From: Pholiota molesta
Taxonomy: Eukaryota; Basidiomycota; Agaricomycetes; Agaricales; Strophariaceae
NCBI GenBank assembly: GCA_014925825.1
Contig: JACGCK010000052.1
Location: forward strand, 186,001 to 250,000
Direction of reading: 5' to 3'
DNA length: 64,000 bases
The notes beneath the pieces are model-generated. The model did no database searches. It was not told where the DNA came from and saw nothing but the letters and a program-made list of their open reading frames with translations. Shown piece after piece: positions 1 to 11,579 of the stretch. Made by a program: the position numbers and the translations under genes. Within the stretch, counting starts at the first letter, position 1, and each line of letters opens with the position of its first letter.

Positions 1-36
1 ATGATAAACAAGACGAAAATTTGACCATCAAGCAGT

Positions 37-643
37 TCACACCAATCCAGGCAGAGAATCAATCACAACGCCCTCCCATGATCTTTATAGCACACGGATT
101 ACCAGACGCATGTTCATTGTACAGCTCCGCGAGAGACTGAAATGAAACCACGGGAATACACCCAGCATCATCATATGTCCATCCGGATTCCGGGAGAGAG
201 AATTTGACGGCAATTGCGGCCTCATCTCCGTGTTCTCCCCCCACGCTCACGTTCGCTCTCGACAAATTCTGCCAAATCTCACACAGATTTTCCTAGATCC
301 GTACATGAGCTCGGAAGCACCCAAAAAAGACACAGAAAATACACTCACAGGAAACTCCGCCCGGTCCTCCCTTTTCAACACCCATGCGACGTCCGCCACG
401 CCATCATCATCCCCTTGAACACCCCACTCCTTCGGCGCCCTTGTCAGGCTCCGAAAATCTGGCAACCCGGCAGCTGGTCGTATCGCCCGCACCAGCCGCG
501 CGAGGCCTATCGCGAACCCGTATCACAGCAATCTAGGCAGAAAATCGCCCCCAACGTCCTCCCACGTTAATTCGAACACATGGATTGCCAGACACATGTT
601 CATCATACATCGCCGCGACTCCCCGCGAGAGACCGAAATAAAT
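37..643. repeat. Two diverged direct copies of a ~110-bp segment
   Basis: The stretches at about 37-146 and 522-643 align over roughly 110 bases. They share, on the minus strand, a TCTCGCGG block, an ATGAACATG block, a GTCTGG-AATCC block and a TCTGCCT-GATTG block in the same order and orientation. The copies differ at about a quarter of positions. The left-most edge of copy 2 abuts the GH15 relic, right after its apparent 5' splice site, so the segment may be intron-derived or part of an insertion into the dead gene. No coding function is visible. Confidence 0.55.
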
Positions 644-654
644 TCACTCACATT

Positions 655-833
655 CGAACTAGCCAGATAGTTCTGCTTCGTTGAGAACGGGACGGTTGGC
701 ATTATCGAGAAGTGCCCTCCCTTGTCCTTGTCGAGAATACGCGCAAAGACCGAAGGCGAGTCGAAGTTGGGCACGCAGTAACTTTCGACTAATAGAACAG
801 GCGCCCGTTAATGACGTATCCATCGTTCTTCAC
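655..833 (-). pseudogene. GH15 glucoamylase/trehalase-like N-terminal relic
   Basis: Minus-strand translation gives the N-terminal signature of fungal glycoside hydrolase family 15 proteins: DGYVINGRL, then VESYCVPN, FDSPSVFARILDKDKGGHF and TKQNYLASSNV, the last followed by a GTGAGT-like donor. The first block is in a different frame from the rest and is followed by a stop, so the 5' end is frameshifted. No downstream catalytic domain of the usual ~600-residue enzyme is recognisable toward position 1. This is known family sequence seen directly; that it is a dead fragment and not a gene running off the window is an inference from the frame break and from the repeat-like sequence downstream. 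Confidence 0.62.
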
Positions 834-2310
834 TGTGTGAAGGGCTCACTGGATCCGTCAACGCTAATTAACGCTGCCGTCCGAAGATTTCCAATACTAT
901 ACAGAATCTAATGAGTGCTAAATCCCTCATCATGTGCAGTACAGTGCTTACAGGCCATGGTCCGCGATGGGTAAGTACCCGCGCTCGTCCCTTGGGTTGA
1001 CTAGATTCATAACCCGTTTGTAGCTAAGGGCGCGCTTGGTGGAGATCGTGAGGGTGGCAAGAGAAAAAGGGGATGATAAGGGGTGTCTTAGGACATATCG
1101 ATAGAACATGGGATTATATATATGGCTGGATCTCGACATATCAATCCTCCAACGCGATGCCAGCGGAGTCTCAACGTTCAACCACGAACTTGACACGTGG
1201 AGATGAGTAAAACATACAATGACGACGCGTTGGTAACGATCGCGACTCGCGTCTACAATTATCACCGCATGCGTTAAATCTACCCATACAATTTCTCGCT
1301 GTGGTCAAGGACAGAGGCATGGAGGAATTAAAGTTATGAAACTGCTGCTCAGCCAAATATTTTTTCTGCCATAAATAAAGTTGCCATAAAGCTGCAGCAT
1401 GTCACTCGGAGCAAGGACTATTAAATTGATCACGGGAGGTGACTAACGCGGCACGACGGCGACGACGGCGCACGGAAAATTATTGACCTCAAAATAGTAA
1501 TTTTATCTCGCATCGGGATATCAAAAACTGGACGATAAGGTCGAGGTTGGGTCGAGGTTAGAAGATAAGTACGCTATTCTTAGATTCGAAATATCAAATA
1601 TAGCGTCAATCTTTTACATTTAACATAATTTGAAGTGCTCCGAGCTGCTGCACATGCTTGGATCACAATCATGGCAGAGACGGCGCAGTATTGAGCAGTT
1701 TGATCATTTGTGCATAAAGTTTGCATAAAGTTGTTGTAAAGTTGCTCCATTCAAAATATAACTATCCGAGGGGATAGACAAGCTAGGTGATACGTGCATA
1801 TAATTGGAATCTGTTGGAATCCATTAAATGTCCATGGAACGATGGAATAGTATACGTTCTACACCATCAAACAACCACTGGGTGACTTTCCGCAAGGTTT
1901 TTTATAAAGGGTCGACTGCGTCGCCTCAGCACCTGGCTGTAGTATGCTGTTTGGCTATGGCGTCAAGTATGTAGGAACATGTACAGATTTTTTGGCCGAA
2001 CATTGTAAATATTAAGTATTAGTATCATAATTAAATGAGCTTTATTTTTATTAGGTTGATGTTAGAACTTAGGATTAAGTGGTGTTTACAAAGAAGTACA
2101 TTTGTCAAGGATGGTAAATGATTCAAATTTATGAATATTATTGTATGTTGCTGGTAGCAACATAGGAGATAAGGAAATAAGATGATGTGAAGTGAAGAAC
2201 TCAAGATCTTTTTATGCCTAGTTGTTTTATCTTGGGTTTCTCAGACATTTCCAGAATTTCGCGCCAGCAGCAATAATCATATGTAAGGGATTTGGCACAA
2301 TTAATAGTTC
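834..2310. other. Intergenic, nothing recognised
   Basis: About 1.5 kb with only short open frames and AT-rich stretches. A small GACGGC-type triplet run sits near 1454-1470. No conserved protein, RNA gene or mobile element is recognised on either strand. Confidence 0.5.
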
Positions 2311-2320
2311 GTGTATCTTG

Positions 2321-2615
2321 GGGCAACTTTCCTATTCGTTCCCCTTAGGCGCAGTTTAACTTTCGAGGTCCCACGCTATCTAATCGGAATTATTTGTTCT
2401 TTGTTTGTTCTGGGGAACTTTCGAACTCGTTCCCAATATCTCACAGCCACATTATTTATACCTTGTTTGTTCGGGGGAACTTTCGAACTCGTTCCCAATG
2501 TCTCACATCCACATGCACCCTAATCGGGATTATTTGTTCTTTGTTTGTTCGGGGGAACTTTCGAACTCGTTCCCAACATCTCACAGCCACATGCACCCTA
2601 ATCGGGATGTTTGTT
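2321..2615 (+). repeat. Short tandem repeat array, about four units
   Basis: Units start near 2321, 2412, 2473 and 2553 and carry the core GGGGAACTTTCGAACTCGTT followed by CCCAAYRTCTCACAKCCACA. The last two units also share CACCCTAATCGGGAT and TTTGTTCTTTGTTTGTTC. The first unit is the most diverged. Unit length varies from about 60 to 90 bases. The open frames that cross it only reflect the repeat and are not taken as genes. Confidence 0.8.
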
Positions 2616-2639
2616 CATGTTAGAGAAATAATTTCGACC

Positions 2640-3744
2640 AAGTGGGACCATGCTTTACAGCCAGGTGATTCCAGCAGATAGAAAATTATCATATTTCAAG
2701 AGTCGCAGCCGAGCAGCCGGTCTCAAATAGGAAGGCAAGGGAAGAAAGATATTCTGCGAGACCCTTGAATAAACCAAAATCTATGAAGAGGGTCAACCAC
2801 CCATGAATAGAATAAAATTGCGGTGGAATAAAGGAATATCGCCACAGCACATTTGCATTTGGGTCTCGGCATCCCCGTTGTCGTCTTCGCCTCCTCTTGC
2901 GAACACTGCATCTCTACTTCTTACCTTCTTTAGCATACACAATCGATAGACAACCTTCGAAATACCTGATAAGTGGCCTTTTTCAACTTTGATATGTAAC
3001 AAACTGTCTTCTTAGAAGCCTAGTAACATTTTACGAGTCGAAATCAACATGTTTCTGGTTTGGTAGACGGTGTTTAGTAATCTCAAGCAATAGGACACTT
3101 TCTTTGCACTTTCCTTCAACCACAGTACCAAAGTACGGCACAATTAACACCATATTATGCTCCAGTTTTCTGTCTTTGATTCCATGTGAGGGAAGTACAT
3201 GTTTTGTACGAGTTAGTGGCTCATGGAAGATTGACTTAATCCATAACCTTACGGATAGCTTAGATTATCATCATAAAATATGGATTTCAGTCTGCGAGAG
3301 ACTTTATGTTGGAATATTTTATTCAAAACCCTTGCGGAAAGTGTCAGATAATCTTGCAAAGATAATCAGCAGGTAATCGCCTCTTCAATCAATTATGCAG
3401 CCAAAGCCATGGCCCACGCGCAATTACATGAAGGCTACACTCATGTATAGGAAATGTTGCGATTAGAAAATAATTGTAAATATCTCGGTAGATATATCTT
3501 GGATCCAACTTGGATCCATACGCCACTAAATACATCTTCGAACCAACCTGAACTTCGAAATTCACTCAGCTATCCAACAGCTAGCTCACCAACACTGACC
3601 GTAAATCGTGCGAATCAATTTCCCAAAAGTGTTCTTCCAAAATCTGGTGGGAGATTTTTGGTATTAGGTAAGCTTTTCGACCAGGTGTTTTCGTTTCGGG
3701 AAGTCCTCCAAGATTGTCTTGTCTCCATTGTCGTGTATCTTGAC
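2640..3744. other. Intergenic and upstream region of the first BTB gene
   Basis: No conserved coding sequence is seen. The reading frame of the first BTB gene is open upstream to about 3454, but the family start (MEGDH-like) lies at 3745, so the upstream part is treated as 5' untranslated sequence. Confidence 0.45.
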
Positions 3745-4864
3745 ATGGAAGGAGATCATGCATCAGCCAAATTTGAAGCCAGCATTCTACCTTCGAACAA
3801 GTTTCCCTCCGAAAAGAATGACCACCCCCGTTTGATGAATATCATCGAAAGCAAGCCGCACCCCAAACTTTGGTTCGACGATGGATCACTTGTCATTCAA
3901 GCCTCTTCCATTCGATATCGCATCCACCGCACCATTATCTGCCAACATTCTGCCATATTTAGAGACATGATGGCCATGCCACAGCCTAACGATGAATCCT
4001 TGGATAATGAAAATACTTTCGACGGATGTCCTGTCGTGAAATTGGAGGACAATTCAGATGAACTAAGTATGCTCTTGGAAGCGCTCTATAATCTAGAGTA
4101 CATCCAATTCATTTCATTGAACTTTCGGATGAGCGAAGATCGTTTAATTTGATTTATTTAACAGCTATGTTCAAGAACTCGAACTCGCAATACGCTCAGG
4201 CAACGAGGACATTGCACTGCAAAGTATATCCGGTGTCCTGCGCCTCAGCACCAAGTACGAATCCTGGACTTTGCGCAAAAAAGCCGTCCGGGTTCTCGAG
4301 ATGCTTAATCCAACAGAACTTAAAGAATTTATGGCCCGCTGCAGCACATCTGTCGCGCGATTGACAGAAGACGAGAGAGCCAAACAAATGGCCCGACTTT
4401 TCTCAATCGTTGAACTTTCCAAAAACTGTGGACTATTGCAATTCTTGCCAGTTGCTCTGTATCGGATAGGTCGCCTCCTTGCTCCTGACGGCAGCCAAGA
4501 TAATCATTTACTTATCAACTCATCCAAAATTGATTCTATCTACAAGATCTGGTGTCTGTCTGGTCGTACTCGAATTTCGCAAGTCGACATTGTCAACATG
4601 ACGCCTACAGTGCTACCTAGCTGCGTGAAAAACCATACAGAAGACACATCATTTCCTTCTCCAAAGGCGAAAAATGGACGAACACTATTCAGCAGGATTG
4701 AATGGGAAAGCAGGCAGGAGCGATGTTACCAATGTATCTTGGAGGCGCGGCAAATTTATTTTGAGCGACAGCTGTGCGCGTGGAATTTGTTACCTGATTA
4801 TTTTGGGTTTCCAGGAAAGAGTTGGGCTGAGTTAAAGCAGAATGATGCGGAGGCGAATAACTAG
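3745..4864 (+). CDS. BTB/POZ domain protein, paralog 1 (intact)
   Basis: Two exons, 3745-4097 and 4165-4864, joined by a 67-base GTACAT...ACAG intron, encode 350 residues with no frame break. Residues about 40-115 form a BTB/POZ fold typical of Agaricomycetes: LWFDDGSLVIQ, then YRIHRTIICQHSAIFRDMM and FDGCPVVKL. The C-terminal half is shared with the three other copies in this window, including FSIVELSKNCGLLQFLPVALY, LLAPDGSQDN, WCLSGRTR and LLPDYFGFPGKSW, plus a Cys-x2-Cys pair (CYQC) near residue 305. BTB proteins usually mediate dimerisation and often act as CUL3 adaptors, but no partner can be inferred here. The start was chosen because paralog 2 begins with the same ATGGAAGGAGATCATG. The next gene downstream is a same-strand tandem duplicate. 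The BTB assignment is firm, the cellular role unknown. Confidence 0.88.
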
Positions 4865-5294
4865 AAAAATGATATATCATATTCCATCAAGTACTCAAGT
4901 ACATTACGACTTCCGCAATGCAGAGTTCTCGGCTTCAGAGTTCTCAGTTTCAACTCAGGCCTCAGGCTTCAGGGCTTAAGTTGGGTTGGATCACTGTGTC
5001 AGAGTTGGCTTTGCTTATATACATTTGGGTGTGTAAATGCATCGTACCCAGCGCATTAATATTCCTAATAATTCAGTGGACTAACCATGTCTGCATATCA
5101 ATGACAAATTTCGTACTTAGTAAGAATAGTTTTCTCAGATTGTTCTGTGGTATTTAAATGACGCATGGTCTGGTGATCCTGAGGAAAGCTTTTCGAAAAA
5201 TCAATCACTGGCAGCCGTTCGTTGGCAGTTCGTCTCGAGAAATTCCACCGTATAAGTAATCCTGACACTTTCAATTTGCACTGCCAATTCCAAC
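4865..5294. other. Intergenic spacer between tandem BTB paralogs
   Basis: A 430-base spacer without recognisable coding sequence. It contains short imperfect TCAGAGTTCTC repeats near 4920-4955. It presumably holds the terminator of the first BTB gene and the promoter of the second, but no specific element can be defined. Confidence 0.4.
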
Positions 5295-6377
5295 ATGGAA
5301 GGAGATCATGTAAATTCACGTTCAACCTGCTCTCCCTCCGAAGATGGAGACAAATGTCGTTCGATCGATATCGCCGAAAGCAAGCCGCATCCCGATCTCT
5401 GGTTCGACGATGGATTGCTCGTCATTCAAGCGTCTTCCGTTCGATATCGCGTCCACCGCACCATTTTGTGTAAACATTCCTCCATCTTTAGGGACATGGT
5501 AGCAATGCCACAACCTGGCGGACCTTCAGATGACGAAAATACCTTCGAAGGATGCCCTCTGGTGCGATTGCCGGACAGCCCAGATGATTTAAGCGCGCTC
5601 TTAGAAGCAATTTATGGTTATCCAGAGTATGTTCAATAGCTTTGTGTGAGGAATTTGCACCCGTTCTCATTCTTCACAAGTTTTTTTAGAGAGCTCCAGG
5701 ACGAACTCGAGGACTCTTTTGAAAAATTTGTAAAGCCTCTATCGGGAATCTTGCGTCTCAGCATCAAATACGAATTTCAGGCCATGCGAAAAGAAGCCAT
5801 TCAAGTGCTCGAAAATCTCAGTCCAATCGAACTCGACGAGTTCAAGAATCGCTGTACCCCGCTCGACGTGGAATGGGGGGAAGACTACTACGTCATCGAA
5901 GAAAAGGAACGACTCTTCTCGATTATCGAACTGGCCAAAAGCTGTGGGCTAATGCAATTCTTGCCCAGCGCACTATATCGCCTATCTTGTCTCCTTGCTC
6001 CTGATGGGAGTCAAGACCATCTTTTTATCGAATCATCCAAAATCGATGAACGCCTCAAGAGTTGGTGTCTGTCCGGTCGTACTCGCCTTTCGACTCAAAT
6101 CGCTTTCATGAATGACAAGGTTTCGCCTAGCTGCATGAAAGAACACAAAAAGGAAATGTCACAGTTTGCTTCTGCAAAGCCGAAAACTGCGTCAACGCTA
6201 TTCAACAAAATCGAGTGGCCAACAACGCAAAGCCGCTGTCACAAGTGCATATTGCAGGCAGAAAAAGAGTATTACAAGAGGCAACAGCATGCATGGGATT
6301 TGTTGCCCGATTATTTTGGGTTCCCGGAAAAGACTTGGGATGAGCTGGAACAGAGCGACACAGAGATGGATAGCTAG
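5295..6377 (+). CDS. BTB/POZ domain protein, paralog 2 (intact)
   Basis: Exons 5295-5626 and 5690-6377, separated by a 63-base GTATGT...TTTAG intron at the same codon position as in paralog 1, encode 339 residues. The BTB domain spans about residues 30-105 (LWFDDGLLVIQ, YRVHRTILCKHSSIFRDMV, FEGCPLVRL). The C-terminal half keeps the family blocks LRLSIKYEFQAMRKEAIQVL, FSIIELAKSCGLMQFLPSALY, LLAPDGSQD, WCLSGRTRLS, a CHKC pair and LLPDYFGFPEKTWDEL. Length and intron position match paralog 1, so the pair is a tandem duplication. A likely function is a protein-interaction adaptor, which is family knowledge only. The downstream neighbour is a convergent decayed monooxygenase whose stop lies about 180 bases away. 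Confidence 0.88.
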
Positions 6378-6558
6378 AACAATACTTGTCAGTTTGACAA
6401 CTTCCAGAATGCAAAGGATTGAACATATGTGTCCAAGTTTGGTATAAATATTACTCGAAGAGAATATCACTACTGCAAGTGTCAACTTAGGAGAAAGGCA
6501 CCAAGGGCATATGGTCATTACGATATGAGTAATAGGAGTACTCGACGGGTGCTTTACA

Positions 6559-8835
6559 TCACAACGATGCTTTGCGCGCTTCGCGAACGGCTCGTCTCTC
6601 CTCTCCAAGCGTCGATAATTCACCGAGGTCGATGACGCGGAACGGCCACGTTAGCCAGTTTCCGCCGCTACGTAAGCTCCGGACATGCATATCCTCGAGA
6701 AGTTCATCTGACGCTTGTGGCCATCTATGTAATGTATGTATAAACCAGTCAGCACGAGAGGTCCTGAAAAATCAAACCAGTTGAATGGTGAATGTTTGAA
6801 CGTACGTCCAGAAGTCAAGAGTTGTACTATAACTTTCGTTGATCCACGAAAGCATGTTGGGATATCGGCGTCGCATCCAAGCGGACGAAAGCTCCCCATC
6901 AACAATGGCCTCTTCGGGCGAGGAAGGGAGACGCATTGGGTCACTCAGGAAGTAGGAGGATGTCCAATGGGCGCAGACCTCCGTTATATATCCAACATTC
7001 GAAGCGAACTAAAATAATTAACGTCAGAAACGAGACAAAATGTCAGATTCAAAATAGATTTACCATCGCCCCGGAAATTGCAAAATCACGACGAAGTATA
7101 TTCTTTCCTGGAACAATGCCACGATACACAGAAGTCACCCAATTTTGAGCCATGTTTTCCGGATGAGCAGTTGGTGGATTAGCAAGAGTCTTGTAGTTCC
7201 ACATATCATCGACACCTTTGAGAGTCGAGATGGGCGCATGTCTTCCAATTCCAAGTTCTTCAGCAGTCTTTTCTGTATCAGATGAAATACAGTGGTAAGT
7301 TAGGCTTTCAAGGAGCGAAATTTATCAAAACGAGCCTTCGAAAAGCCCAGTCCATGAACTTTGCCATCCAGTCGCCAGAATGACTACTTGAGCAGGTATC
7401 TTCGTCGCATCACTCAGATACACTGATTGTCCATCTTCTGCATACTCCAACGCTCGAGCGAGTATGACCTCAATCTGGCCTGCATTTACGAGGGAATAAT
7501 ATGACCCAGAGCGCACACGGCCCTCATCGTTGGTGCGGATACCCCAGAATAAGGAGAAGGGGCTACGGAAAGGCGAATCTTTAGGAATTGAATATGCATC
7601 GAGCTTCAAGGAAATGCGTCAGAACACGACGGGTGTGTACGGGCTTAGATATGGATATATGGCTTACAGAAGTTTCGCCGAGTTTTGTCCAAATGAATTG
7701 GCGATCCACTTCCAATTTTTGTGGTGTGGAAAAAGCGCCTGTTCAACAAGCAAGATAAATGAGATGCGGTATAATACATAGAATCAAATTACACGTACTC
7801 TAGACGTGTTCTGAGAACTCTATGAGGAGAGATGATACTCAAGAATCTACAATGTTTGTTTTAGGCGGCGTGTAGGGATTTACAAGTATGTTGGTACTCA
7901 CCTACTTTTACGAATAAAGTCTGGTATAGCTGATTTGGATGCTATAAATCGATCAGGGGAGTCGAACACGTTCATGACTCTCCGGCCTTCATTAGCCAGC
8001 TTAGCACAAATGCTTTGGGAGGTCAACTAATATATAAACGAGCGATGAGAAATGCTTACTCCATGGCAGATTTTCCACCTCCAATGACAAGAACCGTTCC
8101 ATTTTACGTCCCCTTCAGCGTTTTTTGGTTTGACTGTAGCCAATATGTCATCGAATCTTGAGCGAAATTCAGAAGAATGGATGACAATTCCCCGATACTG
8201 ATGTCGCTCTGCGGCCGCCAATGATAGTGCTCGGGGATTTTTGGATTACTGCAGCCCTATAACATATAGATGATAAATGTGGTGTAGATACTGCATGCAA
8301 CTATACTTACTCCAGTGCAAAGGATGATGCGATTGAAGTTCAATATTTCAGACTTGCCTGACTGCAAATCGTCGACAGTGACATCCCAGAGTCCTCCATC
8401 TTTCTGGACACAGATCGGATTTCGGTTTGGAACCGAAACATGATCTTGTTCTCCAAGAATTTTGAATAAAAGGTCTCCAGGTACTCGCACATCCCCATGC
8501 CCGTGATATGACCCCCAGTCTCAACGAAGTCTTCCGGAGGGCCATTTTCAGTGGTGAGAAGCGATATTCACCATGCACACTTTCAGATACACCTCGTCAG
8601 CTAGGGTAATTACAACGTAAAAAAGTCTAGGCATACTTGTTAATTCGCAAGCCCGGATATACCCTTTCTCTTGCCCACGTTCCCCAACAGAGCGATCGCG
8701 GGTGATGACGGTGATATCGGTGAATCCATCTTGCAGGAGAACATAGGCGTTTATGAGGCCAGCAACTCCTGCTCCCAATATGCCAATGGGCTCTGATAAA
8801 ATCTTGTTTCGAGTATTATCCGGTGTATCCGACAT
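6559..8835 (-). pseudogene. FAD-dependent (FMO-like) monooxygenase, decayed
   Basis: A multi-exon minus-strand gene starting at 8835 and ending at 6559 shows two Rossmann motifs of flavin-containing monooxygenase-like enzymes: IGILGAGVAGL at the N-terminus (FAD) and VLVIGGGKSAM in the middle (NADPH). Further family blocks are VYPGLRIN, HGEYRFSPLKM, WDVTVDDLQ, NRIILCTG, NEGRRVMNVF, ILATGWQSSW and NWVTSVYRGIVPG. The conserved blocks lie in different frames without a splice site between them at about 8685 (one G short in a G run), about 8545, about 8400 and about 8105. At least four small indels therefore break the gene, although the later exons from about 8030 down to 6559 still read through with good GT-AG introns. 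It would have oxidised small substrates in the cytosol or ER; no substrate can be inferred. Confidence 0.8.
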
Positions 8836-9705
8836 TGTGTGTTGGTCAGACGATCAGGAAGAGAATGTAGGGGAGAAAACAGAGAGTTGCCTCCCACTTA
8901 GGTAAGGAAAGAAAGCTAGGTTGTGCTGGGTGGGTTGTGTGCGGGGAAGCCGAGGGGAAGCCAGTTCACGTTCAACGTTCCTTCCTCAGGAAAACGAATT
9001 TTGACATTCGTTGACCTGTCAGACCCCGATTCGTCGTCGCCGTTCGCAATCATTACCATACTTATGCATCCCAACTCCGCGATGGAGCGAGGTTGGAGCG
9101 AGGAAGGATTCGCCCGACGCCTGCCTCCGCAGATTTCGTGTCTCCCGTAACGATCGTTGACCCGTGGCATTTCCCTAGAGCGTCTGCAGAAGAGGATTTG
9201 GTTTTTATTCAAGCATGGCATTGATGTAACAGCTTCAAAGCGAAGGTTATATCTGTTATATAAAACTCTCGCCAGCAGCCGGCCGCCGCTTCTGAACGTG
9301 AGATCCTTGTGGGTCCTGTGTGATGTTTTGAATTGTACGAATTGTTTTAAAATTAGGAGAGCTGACAAAATGTTCAAATTCTAGAAACTTGAGCGATAGC
9401 ACTGTGTGCATACGTACCACTAAACACTGCCTCTAATGTTATAGATTCAGGGATGGAGCGCTATTGCAGTCCAAGTGCCAGTGATGATGCATGATGGGGA
9501 AGCTGTTGGGAAGCTGTGAAATTGCGTAAATTACATAATCGAGAAACATGAATCCGAGAAACTCCGCCTCCAGCTCATCATTCCCGACGACGACGACGAC
9601 GACGAGCAAACGACGAGCACAATGTTCAAAGCCTCATCTACGTCGTCGCCGGCGTTGTTGAGAGCAGCCTCGTCTGCATCTAGTCCGTCTTTTCTGTCTA
9701 TATAA
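8836..9705. other. Intergenic between divergent relics
   Basis: About 870 bases between the divergently oriented monooxygenase and complex I relics. It contains a CGA/GAC trinucleotide run at 9585-9605 and no recognised gene. Both original promoters probably lay here, given the head-to-head arrangement. Confidence 0.4.
9585..9605. repeat. (GAC)n microsatellite, seven units
   Basis: Seven uninterrupted GAC triplets (written CGA/GAC depending on phase) lie at 9585-9605, followed by GAGCAAACGACGAGC. It is a simple-sequence repeat in non-coding sequence. Confidence 0.9.
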
Positions 9706-11365
9706 ATGCTCAAGCTTATCAGGTCTTTCTTATAGAAGTAGCGCGACCATTCCGCGCAAAACTTCGAACGAACCGCTCGCTGGCGACCGTCGCCGACCCT
9801 CCTGTTCGACGCTATGGTGGACTCAAGGACCAGGATCGTATTTTTACCAATGCTTACTGCCGCCATGATCATGGTATCAAGGGCGCTATGGTGAGTCCAG
9901 CGCTAAGTGAACTCGGGATCTGTCTCACTGTTTCATCTAGTCTCGCGGCGACTGGCATCGTACCAAAGATATTTTGTTGAAAGGAGACTCCTGGATCATT
10001 CAGAGCATAAAGGACTCTGGTCTTCGTGGTCGAGGAGGCGCTGGTTTCCCCAGTGGACTGAAGTGGAGTTTCATGAACAAGCCTGGATGGGAAAAGGACC
10101 CTCGGTACGTCTTTCCATGTCTTTGGCCTTCCCTCTGACCGAACCCGCGACACCAGGCCACGCTATCTCGTCATTAATGCCGACGAAGGTGAACCTGGTA
10201 CTTGCAAGGATCGTGAAATTCTTCGCGGCGATCCCCATAAACTCATCGAAGGCTGCCTCGTCGCTGGACGCGCCATGAATGCGACTGCCGCCTACATCTA
10301 CATCCGTGGAGAGTTCTACCAGGAAGCCTCTCATGTCCAGCAGGCGATCAACGAGCTTATGCTGCCGGTTTCCTCGGCAAGAACGCCTGTGGATCTGGTT
10401 ATGGGTTCGACGTCTACGTCCACCGCGGCGCCGGGCCTACATTTGCGGTGAAGAAACCGCCCTCATCGAGAGTATAGAAGGCAAACAAGGAAGCCCCGCC
10501 TCAAGCCCCCTTCCCTGCCGACGTTGGCCTTTTCGGCTGCCCAACAACAGTAGCGAACGTGGAAACCGTTGCTGTCGCGCCCACTATCTGCAGACGGGGC
10601 TCCAGCTGGTTTGCTGGATTCGGTCGCGACAGGAACCAGGGAACCAAGCTTTACTGTATCAGCGGACATGTGAACAACCCCTGCGTGGTCGAGGAAGAGA
10701 TGAGTATTCCGTTGAAGGATCTCATTGAGAAGCACTGTGGTGGCGTCATCGGTGGGTGGGACAATTGCTGGGTATCATCCCCGGGGATCTTCGGTCCCTG
10801 TTATCCCCAAAGACGTTTGCGCGGAAGTCCTGTAAGCCCGCATCCTCCCTTTGTCGCGTCACACTCACACTTTCGATAGCATGGATTACGACTCCCTGAA
10901 GGATGCGCAAACCGGTCTTGGCACTGGCGCTGTGATTGTCATGGACAAGAGCACCGACATCGTGTCCGCTATCGCGCGCTTCTCTCAGTTCTACAAGCAC
11001 GAGTCTTGCGGTCAATGCACCCCTGTCGAGAGGGCACCACCTGGATGATGAACATGATGGACCGTATGGTGGAAGGACGCGGCACGTGCGTGAGATTGAT
11101 ATGCTGTTGGAGTTAACGTGCGTCTTGCTCTTTCTTTATTCAACATGTGCTCATTGTCAATGCAGAAAACAAGTTGAGGGGCGTACTATTGTGCATTGGG
11201 CGATGCCGCTGCATGGCCTATCCAAGGTCTCATGCGCCACTTCCGCCCGAAGTCGAGCGTCGTATTTCCGAATACCGCGCTGTGAACGGTCCTGTGGGTT
11301 TCGGGGACACCTTGCAGCGCGCGGATGATACCCTGGCCCTGCCAGATAACTCGGCCTCCGTTTGA
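9706..11365 (+). pseudogene. NDUFV1: Mitochondrial complex I 51-kDa flavoprotein subunit, decayed copy
   Basis: Nearly the whole NADH:ubiquinone oxidoreductase 51-kDa subunit (FMN, NADH and Fe-S cluster N3 binding) can be traced in order. It begins with a presequence-like start and [20 protein letters not shown], then [30 protein letters not shown] (FMN loop), [34 protein letters not shown], the 4Fe-4S region ESCGQCTP followed in another frame by CREGTTW, and [19 protein letters not shown]. Introns near 9893-9949, 10827-10880 and 11120-11165 look normal. The frame changes without introns near 9775, 10350, 10435, 10490, 10765, 11025, 11090 and 11195, so at least seven indels destroy it. The intact enzyme is normally essential for mitochondrial NADH oxidation, so a functional copy must be assumed elsewhere. 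Confidence 0.93.
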
Positions 11366-11579
11366 CTGATGCTGCCCCGCTCAGCCTCAGGCTTGATTGA
11401 TATCTGATCTTGAACGACAATCCCTTCGTCGTGTTAATCGATTCTTTTCCCCAATGTCAGATATGAGACAGACGGATAGCCATGTAATGTGCCCTGATAC
11501 TAAAATAATCGATCACTAAAACATACAGGTGCTTGATTCTTTGTGTTTCGACGTGTGTAAATTGAGATACAAAAAGATT
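11366..11579. other. Short convergent spacer
   Basis: About 210 bases separating the 3' ends of the complex I relic (+) and the third BTB copy (-). No feature is recognised. Confidence 0.4.
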
